Assembly: GCA_021736285.1 (NCBI GenBank)
Contig: JAIPGE010000033.1
Location: 1-10,712 of the forward strand
Direction of reading: 5' to 3'
Source: Candidatus Izemoplasma sp.
GTDB lineage: Bacteria; Bacillota_I; Bacilli_A; Izemoplasmatales; Izemoplasmataceae
DNA length: 10,712 nt
The first letter of the stretch is position 1. The number at the start of each line of letters is the position of its first letter. A program made the translations under genes and the position numbers. The notes below the pieces were generated by a model. It searched no databases, was not told the DNA's origin, and worked only from the letters and a program-made list of their open reading frames with translations. Below are positions 6,567 through 10,712 of this stretch, in pieces.

Positions 6567-6595
6567 AGTGTAAACTAAATTACTATGCCTGTCAA
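6567..6595 (-). promoter_or_regulatory. Promoter of yqfA
   Basis: On the minus strand a consensus -35 TTGACA (6595-6590) and TACACT (6572-6567) are separated by exactly 17 bases. The predicted start falls near 6560, right before AAAGGAG, so the leader is about 15 bases. This is the most convincing promoter in the window. Confidence 0.7.
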
Positions 6596-6606
6596 AGTAA
6601 TTTAGT
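6574..6606. promoter_or_regulatory. Perfect 11-base inverted repeat enclosing the -35 of yqfA (candidate operator)
   Basis: ACTAAATTACT (6574-6584) and AGTAATTTAGT (6596-6606) are exact reverse complements, separated by 11 bases holding the whole TTGACA. The arm centres are 22 bases apart, about two helical turns. Each arm is itself nearly palindromic (ASTAAWTTAST), so this may be two adjacent dimer sites. One site lies in the -35/-10 spacer, so binding should repress. Confidence 0.6.
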
Positions 6607-6715
6607 TCAATGAGAAAAAGAGTTATGATGTTACTACACACCAATTATTTACATTATGTCTAGTCGAAATTTAGATACAGTTATTGGATTTTCAAATAAT
6701 AATACCTTCATCAAG

Positions 6716-6838
6716 TCAAAAATAACAACAAGTTGTTTTTTAGATTTCATCGGTAATAACAATAGAACCACCTAATTCAAACACCATATATCAGTGTCCC
6801 GTTATACTAGATTATACCTATGTAATAACTAAATTCAA
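6716..6838 (-). ncRNA. Candidate small transcript with promoter, 15-codon frame and hairpin end
   Basis: This lies in the 313-base gap upstream of yqfA. On the minus strand TTGAAT (6838-6833), 16 bases, TATAAT (6816-6811) predicts a start near 6804. An ATG at 6787 opens MVFELGGSIVITDEI with stop at 6742-6740, but lacks a good ribosome site. Directly after comes AACAACTTGTTGTT (6737-6724), able to form a CUUG-capped hairpin, then ATTTTT. The transcript would be about 85-90 bases. It could instead be an alternative upstream promoter for yqfA. The remaining 6607-6715 shows nothing recognisable. Confidence 0.3.
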
Positions 6839-6858
6839 TCTAATATTTTATATTTTTT

Positions 6859-7233
6859 CTAGTTACCCATATCAAAGATAACTTTCCATTCATCATCAAT
6901 TTTTTGCCATGTACTGACATACTTGCCAACAACAGTCACTTGTTTTTTATTCTCCACAAATGTGCGTTTATACATCCCTGTTGTCACCCCTAATGATTCA
7001 TCTTCACTAACAAAAACAAATGATGGTTCCCAAGAAAACGACAACCCTGGCCGATTATACAAATCTTTCATAAGTGGCACAATATTATTCCACTCTTTTA
7101 GATAAGGACTATGTTTTGGTGTACCCATAATGACTTCTCTTGCACAAAATAAAGCCCATGCTTCAACACCTTTTTCCATTACTGTTTGACTGAAAAGTCG
7201 ATCACGGTTTAATAACTCTTGCTCTTTTGTCAT
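6859..7233 (-). CDS. NTF2-like / SnoaL-like (DUF4440-type) small protein
   Basis: A 124-residue soluble protein with the cone-shaped NTF2-like pattern: an N-terminal helix pair (about 5-32, including FSQTVMEKGVEAWALFCA), a loop with VIMGTPKHSPYL, and four to five beta strands ending in VGKYVSTWQKIDDEWKVIFDMGN. The final part, GKYVxxWxK...W..xxDxGN, is characteristic of SnoaL/DUF4440 proteins. These are ligand-binding or small enzyme folds, and the sequence alone gives no substrate. The gene has an excellent AGGAGG five bases before its ATG and starts 9 bases after the azlD stop, so it is the third gene of the azlCD operon. That link is suggestive but does not define a function. Confidence 0.82.
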   Translation of the reverse strand: MTKEQELLNRDRLFSQTVMEKGVEAWALFCAREVIMGTPKHSPYLKEWNNIVPLMKDLYNRPGLSFSWEPSFVFVSEDESLGVTTGMYKRTFVENKKQVTVVGKYVSTWQKIDDEWKVIFDMGN

Positions 7234-7242
7234 ATTACCCTC

Positions 7243-7554
7243 CTACAACGTATTCACAATAACGATATATATAAAGCTACTGATGAAAATCGAAACAATA
7301 ATATTATCTTTCCATAGTTGTAAAAGAATGACCAAGGTAACACCAATTAATTCTGGCAAGCCATACGGTGTGGTTGTTATCTTTGTATCCTTTAAACTAT
7401 ATACAACCAACAATCCAAAGGATGCGACAGGAAGATAATTTGATAGATAGGTTAAAAACTGAGATTTTTTAACTTTCTTTGGCAACCACAAAACACCCCA
7501 TCTTGTAATGATTGTCGCAATAATCGCAGCCGAAATGATCCACACACTATTCAT
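7243..7554 (-). CDS. azlD: AzlD-family branched-chain amino acid exporter subunit
   Basis: A 103-residue membrane protein with about four hydrophobic segments (5-22, 38-55, 67-84 and 88-102). It fits AzlD in length, in the first-helix pattern AAIIATIITRWGVLWLPKK, in the YLPVASFGLLVVYSLKD segment, and in position after azlC. AzlC and AzlD together form an exporter of branched-chain amino acids or analogues such as 4-azaleucine in the inner membrane; the small subunit is required for activity in studied pairs. Its ATG lies inside the end of azlC, with an overlap of eight bases (ATGAATAG), so translation is probably coupled. No azlB-type Lrp regulator is adjacent. Confidence 0.9.
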   Translation of the reverse strand: MNSVWIISAAIIATIITRWGVLWLPKKVKKSQFLTYLSNYLPVASFGLLVVYSLKDTKITTTPYGLPELIGVTLVILLQLWKDNIIVSIFISSFIYIVIVNTL

Positions 7555-8221
7555 GATTACGCACCACCTTATAACGATCTAATAATGCCATTACAACGAT
7601 GATTGCGACCATGCTAGGAATAATAAAATGATCTCTAAAGATTATAAGCATTGCAAATGAAATGAGCAGCCCCAACAATCCCGGAAGACGCAATTCTTGT
7701 TTCATAATTTGTGAGATGAATACCCCCACGAATAAAGCAACCAAGATAAATTCTAATCCTTGAATTTGTATTCCAACCACTGTACCAATAATCCCTCCAA
7801 GTGTGCTACCAAGAACCCAATAAAAGTGGTTCAATAATGTCACACCAAGAAAAAACTGTTTTTTATTATGCAAAGAATTGACATTAACAGAAGATAAAAA
7901 TCCAAAGGTCTCATCTGTTAACCCAAACATTAGATACCATTTTGCTTTGCCAGTATCTTCAAATTTATTAAGCATTGAAATGCCATAAAAGATATGTCTA
8001 GCATTAATAATTAGAATTAAAAAGAAAGCACTGATAGGATTAACCGCAGCTACTAGAAGTGTGACTAGAGCATACTGAGCTGCCCCAGCAAAAATAAGAA
8101 GCGATGAGAAAAATGACCAAATTGGACCATAGCCATTTTGGGCCATTAAAATACCATAGGCCATCCCTAAGGAAATATAGACAACTATAACTGGTAATGT
8201 GTATGTAAATATTTTCTTCAT
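7547..8221 (-). CDS. azlC: AzlC-family branched-chain amino acid exporter, large subunit
   Basis: A 224-residue membrane protein with about six or seven hydrophobic segments and the AzlC signatures: YISLGMAYGILMAQNGYGP near the start, the FAGAAQYALV motif (44-53), INARHIFYG (72-80) and LTDETFGF (101-108). The length is normal. It is the transport subunit that works with AzlD to move branched-chain amino acids out of the cell. The ATG at 8221 follows GGAGGA at five bases. It is the first gene of a three-gene operon with azlD and the NTF2-like gene. A candidate promoter with an extended -10 lies just upstream, with a perfect palindrome at its -35 position. Confidence 0.93.
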   Translation of the reverse strand: MKKIFTYTLPVIVVYISLGMAYGILMAQNGYGPIWSFFSSLLIFAGAAQYALVTLLVAAVNPISAFFLILIINARHIFYGISMLNKFEDTGKAKWYLMFGLTDETFGFLSSVNVNSLHNKKQFFLGVTLLNHFYWVLGSTLGGIIGTVVGIQIQGLEFILVALFVGVFISQIMKQELRLPGLLGLLISFAMLIIFRDHFIIPSMVAIIVVMALLDRYKVVRNHE

Positions 8222-8247
8222 CAGTCTCCTCCAACTTTTGTTATTAA

Positions 8248-8275
8248 ATTATATCAAATAATTTTACACATGTGT
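8248..8275 (-). promoter_or_regulatory. Extended -10 promoter of the azlC operon with palindrome ACACATGTGT
   Basis: On the minus strand TGATATAAT (8256-8248) is an extended -10 with a consensus hexamer. There is no TTGACA at the right distance; instead the perfect 10-base palindrome ACACATGTGT (8275-8266) occupies the -35 region. A palindrome replacing the -35 suggests a bound regulator, probably an activator. The leader would be about 20 bases. Confidence 0.5.
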
Positions 8276-8401
8276 TGAGATTTCTGTAATTTTCTAATTT
8301 AGGTCACTGACTAATACAAAAGAATTCGTTGAATTCCAATGTAGCGCTGTGTAATCAAAGCCCTATTCAATATCGATTTTATACTATAGATAACGATTGT
8401 T

Positions 8402-8454
8402 AAAAAAAGGATTATTTTGATTCTTGCCTATAAAAAGTTATGAAAAATCATCCT
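8402..8454 (-). terminator. Intrinsic terminator of the alpha/beta hydrolase gene
   Basis: On the minus strand AGGATGATTTT (8454-8444) pairs with AAAATAATCCT (8418-8408) at ten of eleven positions across a 25-base loop, followed by T7 (8408-8402, sharing one base with the stem). The stem begins at the end of the coding region. The long loop lowers certainty. Confidence 0.55.
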
Positions 8455-9088
8455 ACTCGTACTTTTTCAGTATGTTAAGGATGATTTCGTTTGTTTTACT
8501 AGGTTGTTCTAACATCGGAAAATGCGCTGCTTTATCGATAAAAATAAGAGTTAATCCATTTATTGTTTTATCTGATAAATTTAATTTATTCTTTAATTCA
8601 TCTTCCTCTGTCATCTCTCTTGTACCATAGATTAATGTCGTTGGAACAGCAATCCTTTGTAATGTATATTCATAATCAAATGCTCCTTGCAGAAATTTTA
8701 TAAGTGATTCAGGATAGTGTTTGATTTCTGTATCGAACATGTTTTGTATTCTAATTTTTAAGTTGCTATCTTCGCCATATAATAGTGTTTGATACGATGG
8801 ATTTGCTGGCACAAAACTTGTTTCAATCGCGATAAAAAAACGTGCTAATGAGCTCACCTTATCTAATATTATTGCACCAATAAATCCTCCCATACTATGT
8901 GCAATGATTCCATCATATTGTGATAGTGACGGATCGTTCAATATTTTTTGTGCAATGTCCTCCACAGTTTCAGTTGTTTTATCCATGTAGTTATCGTATT
9001 CAAGAATAGTTACATCGTGATCCGACCAATTGATATCTTTCCAAATTGAACGATCACAAGCAATGCCTGGTAAAATTAGTAGTTTCAT
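8453..9088 (-). CDS. Alpha/beta hydrolase fold protein
   Basis: A 211-residue soluble hydrolase. The first strand MKLLILPGIACDRSIW carries the oxyanion-loop region, followed by the nucleophile elbow AHSMGG (63-68, S65), a cap-like region (about 90-145), the strand TTLIYGTRE (150-158) and the catalytic histidine in DKAAHFPMLEQP (185-196, H189). The acid position after the IYG strand, normally Asp, reads E158 here. The protein is short for the family (usually 250-280), with a reduced cap. The substrate cannot be read from sequence; esterase or small-ester hydrolysis is the general expectation. I chose the ATG at 9088, directly preceded by GAGGAGAGG; a frame 28 codons longer has no ribosome site. 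The upstream gap 9089-9314 holds only weak dyads (AGCACT/AGTGCT at 9168-9199, TATTCGAATA at 9300-9309) and no clear promoter or terminator. Confidence 0.85.
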   Translation of the reverse strand: MKLLILPGIACDRSIWKDINWSDHDVTILEYDNYMDKTTETVEDIAQKILNDPSLSQYDGIIAHSMGGFIGAIILDKVSSLARFFIAIETSFVPANPSYQTLLYGEDSNLKIRIQNMFDTEIKHYPESLIKFLQGAFDYEYTLQRIAVPTTLIYGTREMTEEDELKNKLNLSDKTINGLTLIFIDKAAHFPMLEQPSKTNEIILNILKKYE

Positions 9089-9314
9089 GCTTTCCTCTCC
9101 TCTTTTTTCCATTTTTTTTACGAGCGTATAATTACTAAAGCCTTTTGGATAATCATCAATTACCATAAGCACTAACCCAAACGCATTAAATGAAGTGCTC
9201 AGCTCATAATTATATAGCCCTAAATGTTATAAGGGGGATTATTTAAAAACCCGTTTAAGTTCTATTAGAAACTACTTTGTTCAATGTGCAGATAATCATT
9301 ATTCGAATATTGTA

Positions 9315-10571
9315 TTACAAATCCACAGATTGAACCATCGTACTTCCATCATGTAATATAATTTTTGCTTCCCAATGTGCATCATCTTCTTTTACAATCC
9401 AAGGGTATTGAATCCATGTCGTTGCTCTAAACATAAAAAATGGTTCGTCATAACTTCGATATACAAATTTATTGTTTCGATAAAAATCCACATAATTAAT
9501 TTTCTCTGGATATTCTGCGGCAAGGCGAATCCATCGTTTTCCTTTCCATGATGTATGGGGTTCAAGACCTTGTAGATAAAACTGTTCTTCAAAAGGCAAT
9601 TCCTCTTGTTCTATTCCAAGTGTAGAAGCCATTCTATGGGCAAAATAGAAATCTTGTCCTTTTGTAATACCCCAGTCACAAGGTGGTTCTTGTTTGGTAA
9701 AGTTATCATAATGTCCCCAAGATGTATGGGTTTCATATGCAACCTCTAAGCGCGATATACAAGGAGAATCCTCATTGCAAAGAATTGGTTTATTCGGAGC
9801 CAACTTCTTAACCCTTCGAATAAAATCATAATATTCTCCTCTTGATAGTCCATTTCCATGTATCAAGACAACATCACTTGTATCGACGACGTCTTTGTCT
9901 ATGAGGCCTCCCCCACCACTACTACCCACAATCATCCCTCCGGATTCTTGTCGGACAAGTTCAATCAAGTTCTTCATACTTTTTGGATTTTTTATAATCG
10001 GGAGGTCATCCCACATATCAATATTATATTCATTCGCCACATCAATAATAACATTGGTATACTTCTTTTGTTTTAAAAAAGACGCTATCGTAATTAAGGC
10101 TGATACAATTGCATCATCATTTTCTAATCGTAAGGTTTGTGCCCAATATAATATGTTAACAATAACGACCATTCCTAATTTGTCTGCGGCGTGACAGATG
10201 CGGTCTAAGCGCTTCGCATAGGCCGTATCAAATTGTTTCCCATCAAGACTAAAGGGATTGTTGTCAATTGTTCTGATATCGATGGTAAAAACTGGCATAC
10301 CCCCTTGTATTCCGACTGTTACAGCACGTAATCCATAGGCATACCACTCTGGCAATGCAGCAATAAAATTATCCGTGTGCTCATCTGCATCAAATACTTT
10401 ATTAAACCTATTGAATCGTTTTCTTTCAGATTTATCGTCAAATATTCCCTGAATAAACCGCGCGTTCATCAATAATCCTTTTGAACGATCATTTCCTTTT
10501 ATTTCATCATATACAGGTTTCCCATTAATATAAAAATCGGTTCCTTGAATACTAAGAACTGTTTGTCCCAT
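9315..10571 (-). CDS. Cytoplasmic clan GH-A-type (TIM barrel) glycoside hydrolase, family uncertain
   Basis: A 418-residue protein without signal peptide or membrane segment. It opens with a short strand pair (FYINGKPVYDEIKG, 13-26) typical of cellulase-like hydrolases, then LLMNARFIQGIFDD (33-46) and a barrel running to about 330. The barrel has two glutamates in the expected places: N180-E181 in IIDVANEYN (strand 4, acid/base) and E267 in PILCNEDSP (strand 7, nucleophile). QGGMP (89-93) and LIHGNG (236-241) are further barrel-end loops. A small C-terminal beta domain ends in AKIILHDGSTMVQSVDL. This fits an uncharacterised group of GH5-like proteins that I remember mostly from secreted bacterial enzymes; the intracellular location suggests action on imported oligosaccharides. 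The start has AAAGGA seven bases upstream. The upstream gene ends 59 bases before it, so the two may be one operon. Confidence 0.78.
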   Translation of the reverse strand: MGQTVLSIQGTDFYINGKPVYDEIKGNDRSKGLLMNARFIQGIFDDKSERKRFNRFNKVFDADEHTDNFIAALPEWYAYGLRAVTVGIQGGMPVFTIDIRTIDNNPFSLDGKQFDTAYAKRLDRICHAADKLGMVVIVNILYWAQTLRLENDDAIVSALITIASFLKQKKYTNVIIDVANEYNIDMWDDLPIIKNPKSMKNLIELVRQESGGMIVGSSGGGGLIDKDVVDTSDVVLIHGNGLSRGEYYDFIRRVKKLAPNKPILCNEDSPCISRLEVAYETHTSWGHYDNFTKQEPPCDWGITKGQDFYFAHRMASTLGIEQEELPFEEQFYLQGLEPHTSWKGKRWIRLAAEYPEKINYVDFYRNNKFVYRSYDEPFFMFRATTWIQYPWIVKEDDAHWEAKIILHDGSTMVQSVDL

Positions 10572-10590
10572 ATCATAATCCTTTCTCTTT

Positions 10591-10623
10591 ATAGTTTAAT
10601 TAATTTATATTTTAATAAACTAT
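10591..10623. promoter_or_regulatory. Inverted repeat ATAGTTTA/TAAACTAT before the glycoside hydrolase gene
   Basis: ATAGTTTA (10591-10598) and TAAACTAT (10616-10623) are exact reverse complements separated by 17 A/T-only bases, directly upstream of the ribosome site. On the minus strand no U-run follows, so a terminator is unlikely. An operator, or an RNA hairpin in an operon leader, is possible. A/T richness raises the chance of coincidence. Confidence 0.3.
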
Positions 10624-10630
10624 TACACAA

Positions 10631-10712
10631 TTACTCACTATCGGTTGTCAAGTTATCAAATTGATATTGTGACCCATCACTTAAATACACAATAATCTTA
10701 TAGGTTGTATCC
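10631..10712 (-). CDS. C-terminal end of an unidentified protein, cut by the window edge
   Basis: On the minus strand 26 codons run in from the edge and stop with TAA at 10633-10631. The peptide DTTYKIIVYLSDGSQYQFDN, continuing LTTDSE, has the alternating pattern of a beta hairpin. It resembles the end of the following glycoside hydrolase (KIIxxxDGSxxxxxxL in both), so it may be a related sugar-active protein, but the fragment is too short to name. Confidence 0.6.
   Translation of the reverse strand, partial: DTTYKIIVYLSDGSQYQFDNLTTDSE

Noticed and set aside
8040..8234. Second minus-strand frame over the start of azlC
   Set aside because: It overlaps azlC in another frame. AzlC has clear family motifs and the GGAGGA site is correctly spaced for it.
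8287..8301. CodY-box-like AATTTTCT before azlC
   Set aside because: Only the left half fits AATTTTCWGAAAATT; about nine of fifteen positions match, which is common in A/T-rich DNA.
9089..9172. Longer N-terminus for the alpha/beta hydrolase starting at 9172
   Set aside because: The 28 extra residues do not fit the fold and have no ribosome site, while GAGGAGAGG lies right before the ATG at 9088.
9895..10194. Open frames on the plus strand here and at 1273-1658, 3345-3545, 4038-4244, 6923-7105 and 8424-8630
   Set aside because: All lie opposite strong minus-strand genes, lack ribosome sites and give translations without recognisable patterns.

Overview
The window is AT-rich DNA from a bacterium using the standard genetic code: TGA and TAG act as stops, and no reading frame needs TGA as tryptophan. 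Shine-Dalgarno sites are strong (AGGAGG, AAGGAG, GGAGG). Several gene families (YwbE, YqfA/hemolysin III, AzlC/AzlD, DUF975-like, DUF2161) are common in low-GC Bacillota and their wall-less relatives, so I place it there without naming a species. Every convincing gene is on the minus strand, so transcription runs from high to low coordinates.

Layout in the direction of transcription. A clipped gene tail (10631-10712) precedes a cytoplasmic clan GH-A-type glycoside hydrolase (9315-10571). Then comes a small alpha/beta hydrolase with its own terminator (8453-9088). A compact operon azlC-azlD-NTF2-like follows (8221 to 6859): the two exporter subunits overlap by 8 bases and the third gene starts 9 bases later. 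A 313-base intergenic region may encode a small transcript. It also holds the best promoter of the window, TTGACA-N17-TACACT, enclosed by a perfect 11-base inverted repeat, in front of a hemolysin III/YqfA membrane protein (5913-6545). Next are a 250-base stretch with a startless reading frame and a hairpin, YwbE (5468-5662) with a strong bidirectional terminator, and a DUF975-like membrane protein (4516-5271).

The left part holds a membrane-bound diguanylate cyclase (2669-4204) behind a 311-base leader with several hairpins, a DUF2161 PD-(D/E)XK protein (1714-2409) with paired direct repeats upstream of its promoter, and a flavoprotein reductase of the fumarate/urocanate reductase family (281-1654). 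A GNAT acetyltransferase clipped by the window edge (1-260) is probably co-transcribed with the reductase.

This looks like ordinary chromosome made of short independent transcription units. I see no mobile element, prophage, CRISPR array, tRNA or rRNA. The most promising points are regulatory: the dyad at the yqfA promoter, the direct repeats before the DUF2161 gene, the small-transcript candidate, and the overlapping leader micro-ORF in front of ywbE. The uncharacterised glycoside hydrolase and the flavoprotein with a changed substrate-pocket residue are the most interesting proteins. I did not find convincing evidence of a wholly new multi-gene system.
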